Positions 25,861 to 36,770 of a stretch of DNA of 63,571 nucleotides are shown piece after piece. The notes beneath the pieces were generated by a model. That model did not search any database. It was not told the origin of the DNA and was given only the letters and a program-made list of their open reading frames with translations. Source of the stretch: an uncultured bacterium. GTDB taxonomy: Bacteria > Cyanobacteriota > Vampirovibrionia > Gastranaerophilales > Gastranaerophilaceae. The stretch lies in NCBI GenBank assembly GCA_949293185.1, contig CASFCQ010000003.1, positions 1-63,571 on the forward strand, in the 5' to 3' direction. Position 1 is the stretch's first letter, and each line of letters begins with the position of its first letter. Made by a program: the position numbers and the translations under genes.

Positions 25861-26274
25861 TTATTTAACTAATTTATCATCATGCTCAGAGCTGATATTT
25901 TCTTCCTTAGAAGCATCATCCAGCTTTTTTTGAGCAATTGAGATATTTTTTGCGTTATGTTCATTAATCTTTTTAAAAACTTCTCTTATTCTCTCTTCAC
26001 TGGGCGATATCGGAGCAGCTGTACCGAAGGAAATAGCCAAATCACCTTTATTAAGAGCATAAACAGAAAGTGCAATTATACACCACAATATAACCCCGTG
26101 TACAAGGTTCATAACAGGTGCCTGAATAAAAAATCCTGCAAAATAGTTCCATACATGCATACAGACCCAGCCGGGAAACATTAAAAAACCGGCCATTAAG
26201 CAGCCAAGGCAAAACACAGCAAGGATTATACCTTTAATACCATTTATTTTAATTACACTAAATTTTTTATTCAT
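25861..26274 (-). CDS. Membrane hypothetical protein downstream of ligA
   Basis: A 137-residue protein with the start placed at the ATG of MNKKFSVIKI; an in-frame TTG four codons earlier is the alternative. Three hydrophobic segments lie in the first 80 residues (GIILAVFCLGCLMAGFLMF, a middle one, and LVHGVILWCIIALSVYAL). A polar, charged C-terminal tail of about 55 residues follows. The start lies next to the ligA stop codon, so the genes are probably co-transcribed. Family and function unknown. Confidence 0.7.
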   Translation of the reverse strand: MNKKFSVIKINGIKGIILAVFCLGCLMAGFLMFPGWVCMHVWNYFAGFFIQAPVMNLVHGVILWCIIALSVYALNKGDLAISFGTAAPISPSEERIREVFKKINEHNAKNISIAQKKLDDASKEENISSEHDDKLVK

Positions 26275-26275
26275 A

Positions 26276-28309
<2,034 letters not shown>

Positions 28310-28333
28310 TTACAACAAAAAATTAAATCAAAT

Positions 28334-29689
28334 ATGAGTCTTACAAAAAAAATTAAGGATTATTATAAAAAGCAAAATACCCTGCTTTTTACAACTCCAT
28401 CACATGCGCAGGGAAGATTTGTAGTTCCTCAGGCAGAAAAAATACTTGGTTCAACGTATTTTAAAGCGGATTTTTCCGAAATCGAAGGTTTTGACAATCT
28501 AAGAGCGCCGCAGAGCACAATAAAGAGTGTTCTTAACAGAATATCCAGTATATATGATTCCAAAGCATCATTTATGCTCATAAACGGTTCTACATCGGGT
28601 ATCCTTGCTGCTATGCTGACTGTATTACAAGACAATGACAGAGTGCTTGTAGCAAGGAATTGTCATATATCGGTTTACAACGGGCTTGTCTTAACAGGTG
28701 CAATACCTGTATGGTTTTCACCGGAATATGACAACGAATGGGGTATCTATAAAGGGGTTACAAGGCAGGATATTGAGGATTATTTAAATAAAAACAAAGA
28801 CATAAAGGCGCTTATAATCACAAGTCCTACCTACGAAGGCATATTCAGCGATATTTATGAAATATCAAAAATCTGTAAAGAGCATGATGTAATACTTATC
28901 GTTGATGAGGCTCATGGCGCACTGCTAAATTTTGGAAAGTTTAAATCAAAACCTGCAATACTGCAGGGAGCGGACTTGAGCATACAATCCCTTCATAAAA
29001 CTGCCGGTGCAGTCAATCCTGCAGCTTTATTACATATTTCAAAATCAAGCAGCATTTTGCCGGAATCTGTCCAAAACTCATTAAATTTGATAAACACAAC
29101 TTCTCCATCGTATCCGCTTATGGCTGACATAGAAGCAACTGTTGAATATCTGCACTCCGATAAAGGTATAAAACATATTGCAAAACTCATTGAAGATATA
29201 AACGCTTTTATTAAAGCTCTGCCAAAAGAAATAAAAGCATATCCTTATGACAGTGACCCGACAAAAATTTTATTAAAATTGGATGGATGCAATGCAAATG
29301 ACATAGCAGACATTCTTAATCGCAAATATCGCATTGAAGAAGAATATTCAACCCAAAATGCTATGCTGTTTATTACAGGAATAGGCACTGATAAAAATAT
29401 GCTAAAACAGTTATTATGTGCTCTAAAGAAGATTATGAAAACGAAATCAGACCGCATTTTTTGTTCTGATGATATCAAAATACATAATTTAAAAACAGAT
29501 ATAAAATATCCTCCAAGAATAGCACGCAGCAAGCCCAAAAAACTTATTAAAGTTAATCAGGCAGCGGGACAAATATGCGGTGAATGCATTATGAAATATC
29601 CGCCCGGAATTCCGCTGCTGCTCCCCGGAGAAGTAATTTCAAAAGAACATATTCCTTATATTGAAAAAGAAGCAATACTAATAATTTAG
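28334..29689 (+). CDS. Orn/Lys/Arg decarboxylase-like PLP enzyme
   Basis: A 451-residue fold-type I pyridoxal-phosphate protein of the short arginine/lysine/ornithine decarboxylase group. Motifs: TTPSHAQGRFVVP at the N-terminus, LINGSTSGILAAMLTV, IVDEAHGALLNFG with the cofactor Asp, and SIQSLHKTAGAVNPAALLH with the Schiff-base Lys. A C-terminal PPGIPLLLPGE is typical of the family. The substrate (arginine for polyamines, or lysine) cannot be told by eye. It is divergent from ligA; a TATAAT at 28290-28295 may be its -10 box. It converges by 4 bp on the gene at 29686. Confidence 0.9.
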   Translation: MSLTKKIKDYYKKQNTLLFTTPSHAQGRFVVPQAEKILGSTYFKADFSEIEGFDNLRAPQSTIKSVLNRISSIYDSKASFMLINGSTSGILAAMLTVLQDNDRVLVARNCHISVYNGLVLTGAIPVWFSPEYDNEWGIYKGVTRQDIEDYLNKNKDIKALIITSPTYEGIFSDIYEISKICKEHDVILIVDEAHGALLNFGKFKSKPAILQGADLSIQSLHKTAGAVNPAALLHISKSSSILPESVQNSLNLINTTSPSYPLMADIEATVEYLHSDKGIKHIAKLIEDINAFIKALPKEIKAYPYDSDPTKILLKLDGCNANDIADILNRKYRIEEEYSTQNAMLFITGIGTDKNMLKQLLCALKKIMKTKSDRIFCSDDIKIHNLKTDIKYPPRIARSKPKKLIKVNQAAGQICGECIMKYPPGIPLLLPGEVISKEHIPYIEKEAILII

Positions 29690-30627
29690 TATTTACGTCT
29701 TAATGCATATATCATAACAGAATCCAATTTTCCGGCTTCTTCCGATTCAATGTGGTACTCTCCCATTACGTCAAAATGGTAGAGGCTCGGATAAATTGTT
29801 TCGAAATACAGTTTATATTTTGGTGTAGCTATAATTTTATTTTTAATTTTAATGTTTAATACTCTGTCAAGATAAGCTGCTCTTGCAGGCAAATCTGCAA
29901 GATTGTCGAGTAAATCAACAGCGCAATAAAAAGCAATTTCGAGTTTCGGTACGATTTCAGGCTTTATGAGTCTTGATGAATTAGTAACAAGGTTTACTAT
30001 AAAATCTTTTGACATAGAAATATCATTTAAAAGAAAGGTTAAAGAACCGTTTGATATAGATTTTTCTTGTATATACGACTCATTCATTGCGGCAAGTATA
30101 CCTTTTTGGATTTTTTCCTCGAGTTTTGCCGTATCAACCTGAGCATCAGTCATTGCTGTCAGATAAGATGAATGCATAGTAGCTGCAATCTTAATTTTCA
30201 ACAGCATATGACTGTTTTTCTTAAGTTCTTTTATAAAGTCGTGTTGCAGTTCTTCATTGATTTTTTTAGCAATTTTATGTTTGTAATCATCAACTTTTTT
30301 ATTTAAACGCTCGTGATTGTTTTCCAAAAATACAACAAAGCAGTTCAAAAAATATGTGATAATTATAAATATACCGGAAACTAAAACAGGCAAAACAGGT
30401 ATAATCTCTTTATAGAACGGAGTTCCTTTTATACTTTGAGCAAAGAAATCAATAACATTCCAAATAAAAAGCTCAAGCCAGTAAGGCATTGTAAGTCTTG
30501 CACTGAACACAAGCCAGTATATAAAAAACAAAACAGCCATAGCAATATTAAAAAATGCTATGAGAGTAATCATATACTTAATTTCTTCAAAGAAATTGTC
30601 AAGATATTTTGCTATCTTATAAAACAT
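29686..30627 (-). CDS. Two-TM membrane hypothetical protein in the pan operon
   Basis: A 313-residue protein. It has two clear membrane segments (about 18-42, MITLIAFFNIAMAVLFFIYW, and about 77-98, VLPVLVSGIFIIITYFLNCF). A basic coiled-coil-like stretch (HERLNKKVDDYKHKIAKKI) and a helical cytoplasmic domain of about 200 residues follow. A GAGGT site supports the start one base after panC. No recognisable motif. Its last place in the panB-panC run does not reveal a function. Confidence 0.75.
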   Translation of the reverse strand: MFYKIAKYLDNFFEEIKYMITLIAFFNIAMAVLFFIYWLVFSARLTMPYWLELFIWNVIDFFAQSIKGTPFYKEIIPVLPVLVSGIFIIITYFLNCFVVFLENNHERLNKKVDDYKHKIAKKINEELQHDFIKELKKNSHMLLKIKIAATMHSSYLTAMTDAQVDTAKLEEKIQKGILAAMNESYIQEKSISNGSLTFLLNDISMSKDFIVNLVTNSSRLIKPEIVPKLEIAFYCAVDLLDNLADLPARAAYLDRVLNIKIKNKIIATPKYKLYFETIYPSLYHFDVMGEYHIESEEAGKLDSVMIYALRRKY

Positions 30628-31488
30628 TTATACCTCAAGTACAATATTGTCTATCAATCTAACATCTCCGACCCGCGCAGCAAGAGCACATATAGCGGTG
30701 TGGGATATATTTTCCACGGGTTTGAAGGTATCAAAATCCACAAACTCCAGATACTCTAGTTCAACATTTTTATCAAGATTTGTCAATCCTGTATCAAATA
30801 ATTTTTTGGTTTCTTTTATGCCTGCTTTATACACATCTCTTATTGCAAAAAGTGCTCTGCTCAAAGATAACGCAGACTTTTTCTGCTCTTCTGTAAGATA
30901 TTTGTTTCTTGAGCTTAAAGCCAAACCGCTTTCTTCTCTCACCAAAGGACACGGAATTATTTCAACAGGAAAATTTAAATCTCTTACCATCTTTTTTATT
31001 AAAAAGAGCTGTTGAATATCCTTCATTCCAAAACACGCAATATCCGGCTGAACAATATTGAAAAGTTTAGTAACAACCGTTTCAACACCGTCAAAATGTC
31101 CAACACGGGATTTTCCACACATTATATCCGTAAGTTCATATGGAGGAGCAACCATTGTTAAATCTGAAAATTTTTCCAGATTAGGATACATTTCACTGAC
31201 TGATGGAGCAAAAATAATGTCAACGCCGGCTTCTTGTGCAACTGCTTTATCTGATTCCAAGGTTCTCGGATATTTATCATAATCCTCACCTGGACAGAAT
31301 TGAATCGGGTTTACAAACACCGATGCAACAGTAATGTCAGCAACTGAATGCGCCTTTTGCATAAGCGATTTATGCCCGTTATGAAGACATCCCATAGTAG
31401 GAACAAGAGCAATGCTTTTGCCTTGCTTTTTGTATTCTTTTATAATTTCTCTGAGTTTATTTATTTCATTTACTACAACTAAGCTCAT
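30628..31488 (-). CDS. panC: Pantothenate synthetase
   Basis: Joins pantoate and beta-alanine with ATP to give pantothenate. Motifs: LVPTMGCLHNGHKSLM (HIGH-like), SVFVNPIQFCPGEDYDKYPR, GMKDIQQLFLIKKMVRDLN, and PLVREESGLALSSRNKYL (KMSKS-like). Length 286 is normal. It overlaps panB by 23 bp. No panD or panE is in the window, so beta-alanine and pantoate reduction are handled elsewhere. Confidence 0.97.
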   Translation of the reverse strand: MSLVVVNEINKLREIIKEYKKQGKSIALVPTMGCLHNGHKSLMQKAHSVADITVASVFVNPIQFCPGEDYDKYPRTLESDKAVAQEAGVDIIFAPSVSEMYPNLEKFSDLTMVAPPYELTDIMCGKSRVGHFDGVETVVTKLFNIVQPDIACFGMKDIQQLFLIKKMVRDLNFPVEIIPCPLVREESGLALSSRNKYLTEEQKKSALSLSRALFAIRDVYKAGIKETKKLFDTGLTNLDKNVELEYLEFVDFDTFKPVENISHTAICALAARVGDVRLIDNIVLEV

Positions 31489-32356
31489 TTTTATTTATCT
31501 CCTGCAACTTTTGTAATTCACTTAACGAGGCATCATCCAGGTGAAACACCTCTGATTCGGCAGGAAATGCGCCGGTATGAACATCATTGACATAGTCTGA
31601 TGCAGCATTTTTGATAATTGAATGCAAATCAGCGTATTTTCTTGCAAATTTCGGCTTAAATTCTCCGTATTTTCCGAGAATATCGTCTGCGACAAGCACC
31701 TGACCTCCGGTGTATCGCCCTGCGCCTATACCTATAGTCGGTATATCGAGATTTTCCGTAATATATTTAGCAGACTCTTCAGGAACCATTTCTAAAACAA
31801 CACAAAACGCGCCAGCCCGCTGTAATTTTTTAGCCTGCTGAAGTATAAATTCTGTTTTTTCTGCGGATTTTCCCTGTATTTTATATCCGCCTAACACGTT
31901 CAAGTACTGGGGAGTGAATCCCAGATGCCCTACAACCGGTATACCTGATTCAACACATCTTTGAACAACATTTAAAATATGTTCGGTTGCGCCTTCGAGT
32001 TTGACTGCTGATGCACCTGCTTTAATAAGAGCTCCTGCATTCTTTAGTGCTTCTTCGACCGATAAATGATAGCTCATAAAAGGCATATCAGCTACAACCA
32101 AACATCTCTTTGCACCTCTTGTTACTGCAGATGTAAACGTCAACATATCCTGCATTGTTACATGTACTGTTGAATCATAGCCTAGCACTACCATTCCAAC
32201 AGAATCGCCGACAAGAATAGCATCAACGCCTGCCTCGTCAAAATACTTTGCTGTTGAATAATCATATGCTGTCAGCATAGTAATTTTTTCATTATTTTGT
32301 TTCTTTTTTGCAAAAGTAGCGACTGTAACATCTTTAAGCTTTGTTTCGACTGACAT
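31466..32356 (-). CDS. panB: Ketopantoate hydroxymethyltransferase
   Basis: Makes ketopantoate from ketoisovalerate and methylene-tetrahydrofolate. Motifs: MLTAYDYSTAKYFDEAGVDA, VGDSVGMVVLGYDSTVHVTM with the metal-binding Asp, VVADMPFMSY, and AVKLEGATEH. Length 296 has a C-terminal extension of roughly 25 residues over the minimal enzyme; this extension contains the panC overlap. An AAGGTG site lies inside the end of the preceding yvcK gene, so translation is coupled. Confidence 0.97.
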   Translation of the reverse strand: MSVETKLKDVTVATFAKKKQNNEKITMLTAYDYSTAKYFDEAGVDAILVGDSVGMVVLGYDSTVHVTMQDMLTFTSAVTRGAKRCLVVADMPFMSYHLSVEEALKNAGALIKAGASAVKLEGATEHILNVVQRCVESGIPVVGHLGFTPQYLNVLGGYKIQGKSAEKTEFILQQAKKLQRAGAFCVVLEMVPEESAKYITENLDIPTIGIGAGRYTGGQVLVADDILGKYGEFKPKFARKYADLHSIIKNAASDYVNDVHTGAFPAESEVFHLDDASLSELQKLQEINKNELSCSK

Positions 32357-32357
32357 A

Positions 32358-33698
32358 TTACACCTTACTTACTTTTTTATTGCCGTTCTTATTCTTCAAT
32401 TGTTTTTTATACCAGTAGCTTATAGCTCTTGCCAGTCTTGAAGGACTGTGACGGACATATTTTTCTTCATTTTCTTCATACAGTCTTGTTGCAACAACAT
32501 TAATGTTGAGAGCTTTAATCTTATCAACATCAACAACGACAGGATAAGAATTAGCCGCTGCATAGTCAGGTGACAAATCATCCGGCAGTGAATTATTCAC
32601 AAGTACAGATTCTATCATATCCGGACATCCTGCATGGTCTAATATTGCTTTAATATGTTCAGATGCTGTATATCCTGTTGTTTCGCCCGGCTGGGTCATA
32701 ATATTGCATACATATATTTTTTTTGCACTCGATTTTGAAATAGCCTGAGATATTTCTCTGATTAACAGGTTAGGGATAACACTCGTATAAAGGCTTCCCG
32801 GTCCTAAAATAATCAAATCGGCTTCTTTTATTGCCTGCAATACATCCGGCAGTGCTTTACAGTTTGCCGGTTCAGTAAACAGCCTTTTGATTCTTTTGCC
32901 GGTTTCAGGGATACTTGATTCCCCGCGCACGATTGTACCGTCTTCCAGTTCAGCTGCCAGTTTCATATCATCTAAAGTAGAAGGCAAAACCCTGCCTCTG
33001 ATGGAAAGGACTTTGGATGACTCCTGTACCGCACGCACCATATTACCGGTAATTGAGCACAGCGCAGTTAAAAACAGATTGCCGAAACTGTGTCCTTCCA
33101 GACCTTCACCTGTTTTAAATCTGTATTGGAATAGTTTTGTAACCAAATCCTCATCGTCTGCAAGGGCGGCAATACAGTTACGGATATCACCCGGCGGAAG
33201 CACACCCATTTCATGTCTTAACCTGCCTGAGCTGCCGCCGTCATCACCAACGGTGACAACTGCAGTTATGTTATTTGTAAGTTTTTTTATACCTTTCAAC
33301 ATTGTAGACAGTCCTGTTCCGCCGCCAACAGCAACGATTTTAGGACCGTAGTTTAATTTTCTTCTTTTGTATAAAGATTCCAACAGAGCATGTCTGTCTC
33401 TGTCTTCTGTTAAATCAAGTATCGAATAATTTGTATTCTTCCAGCCTTTTAAAAAGATATAAGCGCCTGCAAATACAAGAATAATTCCAAGCAGTTCCTG
33501 ATTAACTGTTGTAGCAATATATTTTAAAATACCAACAGCAAAATATACAGGACGCATATTAAAAAGCACGCATAAACCAAGTAAGCTTATAACAGTACCA
33601 ATTATTATTAAACCGAACCATCTTTTTACCTGCAGCCCCGGCAACAACCAGCCTGCGTCTTTCGGCATTCTAATTTTGTTAAAAATCTTTTTCAACAT
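32358..33698 (-). CDS. YvcK/CofD-like protein with N-terminal membrane anchor
   Basis: The start is placed at MLKKIFNKIRMPKDAGW because a GGGAG site precedes it; a longer frame upstream would overlap the neighbouring gene. The N-terminal part (about 25-95) has two membrane segments, as in cyanobacterial members. The YvcK/CofD domain begins at KIVAVGGGTGLSTMLKG and includes VTVGDDGGSSGRLR and PPGDIRNCIAAL. YvcK proteins bind UDP-sugars and are linked to cell wall synthesis and carbon flux; the anchored form suggests action at the inner membrane. It is co-directional with panB (spacing 1-2 bp). Confidence 0.9.
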   Translation of the reverse strand: MLKKIFNKIRMPKDAGWLLPGLQVKRWFGLIIIGTVISLLGLCVLFNMRPVYFAVGILKYIATTVNQELLGIILVFAGAYIFLKGWKNTNYSILDLTEDRDRHALLESLYKRRKLNYGPKIVAVGGGTGLSTMLKGIKKLTNNITAVVTVGDDGGSSGRLRHEMGVLPPGDIRNCIAALADDEDLVTKLFQYRFKTGEGLEGHSFGNLFLTALCSITGNMVRAVQESSKVLSIRGRVLPSTLDDMKLAAELEDGTIVRGESSIPETGKRIKRLFTEPANCKALPDVLQAIKEADLIILGPGSLYTSVIPNLLIREISQAISKSSAKKIYVCNIMTQPGETTGYTASEHIKAILDHAGCPDMIESVLVNNSLPDDLSPDYAAANSYPVVVDVDKIKALNINVVATRLYEENEEKYVRHSPSRLARAISYWYKKQLKNKNGNKKVSKV

Positions 33699-33726
33699 AC
33701 TTCTCCCGATATCATCACTCAATAAT

Positions 33727-34497
33727 TTATTCAACCCATCCTGAGGCTGCAACTTTGTTGTAATTTACAGGTCTGGGTTCAACAATTCCGTTTGCTTCTT
33801 TAAGCACTTCGGACAGATTTTCAGTATTCACATCAAAATGTATAGTATCATACTCAATTTTGGCAAATTCGTTTTCCTCATAATCAATTTCACTGTTACT
33901 GATTAAATGTCTAAAACGCGACAATAACAGTTCGCTGCTGTTGATGTTTTCAGCAGAAAAATCCGCAGCAGCATTTGAATTATATTTTTTGTTCAATAAG
34001 ACTTCCTGAGCAATATTAATATTTGCAGCAGCCTCGGTTTCTTTAATAACACTGCCTGCTGCACCGTATAACATAAGCCACTCGCTGTAAGTTTTAACAG
34101 CTTTGGCAATTGCGACCGAAAAATCAAGACTTTGTGCTGCAGCCTGATACATCAACCCGCAGGGTCTGACATGTTCGATGTTAAGACTTGCTGCCCTTGT
34201 AAATGAAGAAATCGCCCCGAGCTGGTATAAGACAATAGCAGCAATCTCTTCTTCACTTAATGAAAAAGGATCTGATACAGACTCAGGTAAAGAGATTAGC
34301 GCACCTATTTCTTTGCTCTTGAATTTGCAGTATTCAACAGCCTTTTTTATTGCAATCGGACAACCGCCTGTAATTGCGCAGGAAATATTTACAGAACTAA
34401 CAAAATCAATCAGTTCAAAACCTTTATCAATATTATTTTCATCAAAAGATTGTGCAAGGTTGATATTAAAATCGACACGCTTATTAGTATTTTCCAT
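33727..34497 (-). CDS. Degenerate LamB/YcsF (PxpA)-like protein
   Basis: A 256-residue protein whose layout follows the LamB/YcsF family (PxpA, subunit A of 5-oxoprolinase) throughout. DFNINLAQSF stands for the usual DLNCDLGESFG. SVNISCAITGGCPIAIKKAV stands for SANIACGFHAGDP. GALISLPES stands for GAHPGYPD. LSEEEIAAIVLYQLGAISSF and HVRPCGLMYQAAAQ stand for the HVKPHGALYN region. The conserved His and acidic residues of the active enzymes are replaced, and the last 60 residues are unlike the family. It is therefore probably a non-catalytic homologue. No pxpB/pxpC is nearby. It heads the leftward yvcK-panB-panC run. Confidence 0.7.
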   Translation of the reverse strand: MENTNKRVDFNINLAQSFDENNIDKGFELIDFVSSVNISCAITGGCPIAIKKAVEYCKFKSKEIGALISLPESVSDPFSLSEEEIAAIVLYQLGAISSFTRAASLNIEHVRPCGLMYQAAAQSLDFSVAIAKAVKTYSEWLMLYGAAGSVIKETEAAANINIAQEVLLNKKYNSNAAADFSAENINSSELLLSRFRHLISNSEIDYEENEFAKIEYDTIHFDVNTENLSEVLKEANGIVEPRPVNYNKVAASGWVE

Positions 34498-34611
34498 TAT
34501 ATTTAAAATCGAACTCCAAAATCTGATTCCACAAATAAATTATAACTCAACAAATTTATGAGTCTATAGGTTTTTAATTAAGAAAAGATAAAGAATTATT
34601 CACAATTGTAT

Positions 34612-34638
34612 TGAAAAATCTCAATTTAATGTTATTAT
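34612..34638 (+). promoter_or_regulatory. Candidate promoter of rimP-nusA
   Basis: TTGAAA near 34612 and TATTAT near 34634, separated by about 16 bp. Transcription would start around 34645, only about 10 nt before the hairpin at 34653. Confidence 0.4.
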
Positions 34639-34652
34639 TAAATGTGTTAGGA

Positions 34653-34680
34653 AAAGAAACGGCACTACCGTTTCTTTTTT
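34653..34680 (+). terminator. Terminator-like hairpin in the rimP-nusA leader (possible attenuator)
   Basis: A perfect 10-bp stem AAAGAAACGG / CCGTTTCTTT with a 5-nt loop, continuing into T residues. It lies between the presumed rimP promoter and the rimP ribosome binding site. No rightward gene ends upstream, so it is not an ordinary 3' terminator. It is well placed to attenuate the rimP-nusA operon. Confidence 0.7.
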
Positions 34681-34710
34681 ATTTAAAACAAAAATTTGCA
34701 GGGGGATATT

Positions 34711-35199
34711 ATGCAGCCCGCGAACTTTAGTAAATCAGAAATTCTTGAAAAACTTACACCTCTCATTGAAAATACAGCAATGAGATATAACATGATTCCT
34801 ATAGAAATTGATTTTTCTAAAGAATCAGGAAAGTGGTTCTTAAGAATATTTCTCTACAAAGACAGCGGTGTTACACTCGATGATTGCGAAAATGTTTCAC
34901 GCAGTTTGAATCCGTTCCTTGATGAGCTTATCCCTGTAAAATTTTATCTTGAAGTCAGCTCTCCGGGGTTGGAACGAAAATTAAAGTCCGACAAAGAGTT
35001 TATTATTTTTAACGGAAAGACAATTGATTTAAAACTAAAAAGTCTTATTGAAGGTACGGACGAAAAACATTTTTTATGTAAAATAGCGGATTTTGATGTC
35101 GAAAGAGGTTTAACTGTAATAAAGCTCGACGACAATAAAGAATACACTATACCTAAAGACAAAATATTAAAAGCACAATTACATATGGAAGAGATATAG
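34711..35199 (+). CDS. rimP: Ribosome maturation factor RimP
   Basis: Helps assemble the 30S subunit. The start is placed at MQPANFSKSEIL, 9 nt after a GCAGGGGG binding site; a TTG further up would lie before that site. Family motifs: the acidic VTLDDCENVSRSLNPFLDE stretch and FYLEVSSPGLERKL, the RimP signature. A C-terminal SH3-like region begins near residue 90. Length 162 is normal. nusA follows 9 bp later, the usual rimP-nusA order. Confidence 0.95.
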   Translation: MQPANFSKSEILEKLTPLIENTAMRYNMIPIEIDFSKESGKWFLRIFLYKDSGVTLDDCENVSRSLNPFLDELIPVKFYLEVSSPGLERKLKSDKEFIIFNGKTIDLKLKSLIEGTDEKHFLCKIADFDVERGLTVIKLDDNKEYTIPKDKILKAQLHMEEI

Positions 35200-35208
35200 G
35201 AGAACAAG

Positions 35209-36447
35209 ATGATTAAAATCGGAACTGCTCTTTTTGAAGCAACAGAAGAACTGGAAAGAGAAAAAGGAATCTCTAAAGAAGTTATTATAGAATCCTTAAA
35301 AGATGCACTTGTTGCAGCTTACAAAAAACATATCAGAGCTAAAGAAGCGCCTAATGTAGAAGCAATCTTAGATGAAGTAACAGGTGAAATCGGCGTTTTC
35401 AGAACTAAACTCGTTGTTGAAAATGTTGAAGATGAAAATCTGGAAATTTCGTTGGAAGATGCAAAAGAAATTGATGACGAAGTTGAACTTGAAGACGAAG
35501 TTAAAATTGAAGTAACACCTGAAAACTTTGGACGTATAGCTGCACAATCCGCAAAACAGGTTATTACCCAAAGAATCAGAGAAGCTGAAAGAAAACTCGT
35601 TTTAGACGAGTTTATGGAAAAGAAAGGTACTCTGACAACAGGTATTATTCAGCGTGTTGAAAACAGAAATGTATATGTAAATATCGGAAAAACAGACGCT
35701 ATCTTACCGTTCAGAGAACAAATCCCCGGAGAATACTATAAACCCGGCAACAGAATAAGAGTTTTTGTGCTTAACGTTAAAGAAACAAACAGATTGCCGC
35801 AGGTAATTGTTTCACACGCACACGCAGAAATAGTAAGAGAGCTGTTTGAACTTGAAGTTCCGGAAATCGAAGACGGCATTGTTGAAATTAAATCAATTGC
35901 CAGAGAAGCAGGTTTCAGAACAAAACTCGCAGTACACTCAAATGACCCTGAAATCGATTCTGTAGGCGCTTGTATCGGACCAAGAGGTTCAAGAATTCAA
36001 ACTATAGTCGGCGAACTTAAAAACGAAAAAATTGATATCGTAAGATGGTCGGAAGATCCTGTTGAATACATAGTCAATGCACTTTCTCCGGCAAGAATAC
36101 TTTCTGTTGATATTCTCGCTGACGACGAAAATGCTCACGAGGCGCTCGTTATTGTACCTGATGACCAGTTGAGCCTTGCAATCGGCAGAGAAGGTCAAAA
36201 CGTAAGATTGGCTCACAAACTGACAGGCTGGAAGATAGACATCAAAAACGAATCTCAAGCAGCACAGGCAGAAGCAGCTTATCAGGCTCAATATGAAGAA
36301 GAGCAGCAGGCACAAGATGACTATGTTGACGAGCCGGTTGATGACACAGAAGATGAAGAACCGATTGTAGAAGAAGAATATGGTATTGACGCCGAAGATA
36401 TGGTTGAAGAAGTATCTGACCAATCTCAGGAAGAAGATGAAGAATAA
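35209..36447 (+). CDS. nusA: Transcription termination/antitermination protein NusA
   Basis: RNA polymerase-associated factor controlling pausing and termination. Domains in order: N-terminal RNAP-binding domain (1 to about 125), S1 (about 135-200, IIQRVENRNVYVNIGKTDAI), and KH1/KH2 with VGACIGPRGSRIQTIV and DDQLSLAIGREGQNVRLAHK. A strongly acidic tail (about 355-412) replaces the E. coli acidic repeats. An AGGAGAA site fits the start. A terminator follows at once, so the ylxR-infB genes usually found next are absent here. Confidence 0.97.
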   Translation: MIKIGTALFEATEELEREKGISKEVIIESLKDALVAAYKKHIRAKEAPNVEAILDEVTGEIGVFRTKLVVENVEDENLEISLEDAKEIDDEVELEDEVKIEVTPENFGRIAAQSAKQVITQRIREAERKLVLDEFMEKKGTLTTGIIQRVENRNVYVNIGKTDAILPFREQIPGEYYKPGNRIRVFVLNVKETNRLPQVIVSHAHAEIVRELFELEVPEIEDGIVEIKSIAREAGFRTKLAVHSNDPEIDSVGACIGPRGSRIQTIVGELKNEKIDIVRWSEDPVEYIVNALSPARILSVDILADDENAHEALVIVPDDQLSLAIGREGQNVRLAHKLTGWKIDIKNESQAAQAEAAYQAQYEEEQQAQDDYVDEPVDDTEDEEPIVEEEYGIDAEDMVEEVSDQSQEEDEE

Positions 36448-36480
36448 AAATCATTAATACTTCTACAATAAAATTTATAA

Positions 36481-36518
36481 GCAAAAGCGGGTACAAAATA
36501 TCCGCTTTTGCTCTTTTA
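36481..36518 (+). terminator. Terminator of rimP-nusA
   Basis: A 10-bp stem GCAAAAGCGG / CCGCTTTTGC followed by TCTTTT. It marks the end of the operon directly after nusA. Confidence 0.9.
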
Positions 36519-36553
36519 TAGGCATATAGATGCACAAATCAAAAAAACAAAGA

Positions 36554-36615
36554 TAAAAAAAGAGCATTCGCAATGAATGCCCAAAAGTATTTTTTCTACT
36601 AACACGAGGATATAT
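36554..36615 (-). ncRNA. Possible leftward small RNA or insulating terminator
   Basis: On the minus strand an 8-bp stem GGGCATTC / GAATGCTC (36562-36582) is followed by seven T residues, but no leftward gene ends here. A TTGAAA with an AT-rich -10-like box lies about 35 bp upstream on that strand. The unit could be a RNA of about 60 nt, or just a terminator that stops antisense transcription coming from rpoZ. Apart from this and the rpsT promoter, the gap 36519-36707 holds nothing I recognise. Confidence 0.25.
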
Positions 36616-36707
36616 GGATATATTTATATAATGCCCAAATTTTCAAATTTATAACACTTTTTTGTGAAATATTAAGAAATATTAACAAAAATATATTTTT
36701 AATGAGC

Positions 36708-36735
36708 TTGTAAAGAATTTTTCTTGCATTATAAT
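36708..36735 (+). promoter_or_regulatory. Promoter of rpsT
   Basis: TTGTAA (36708-36713), a 16-bp spacer and TATAAT (36730-36735). The start site would be near 36742, giving a leader of about 118 nt before rpsT. Confidence 0.65.
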
Positions 36736-36770
36736 AAAATTACTCACCAAACCTCTTTGCAGATTACAGT

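Noticed and set aside
35368-36535. Several long leftward frames inside nusA
   Set aside because: They are shadows caused by the strong codon bias of nusA; Phe/Asn-rich or Leu/His/Gln-rich composition with no start signals.
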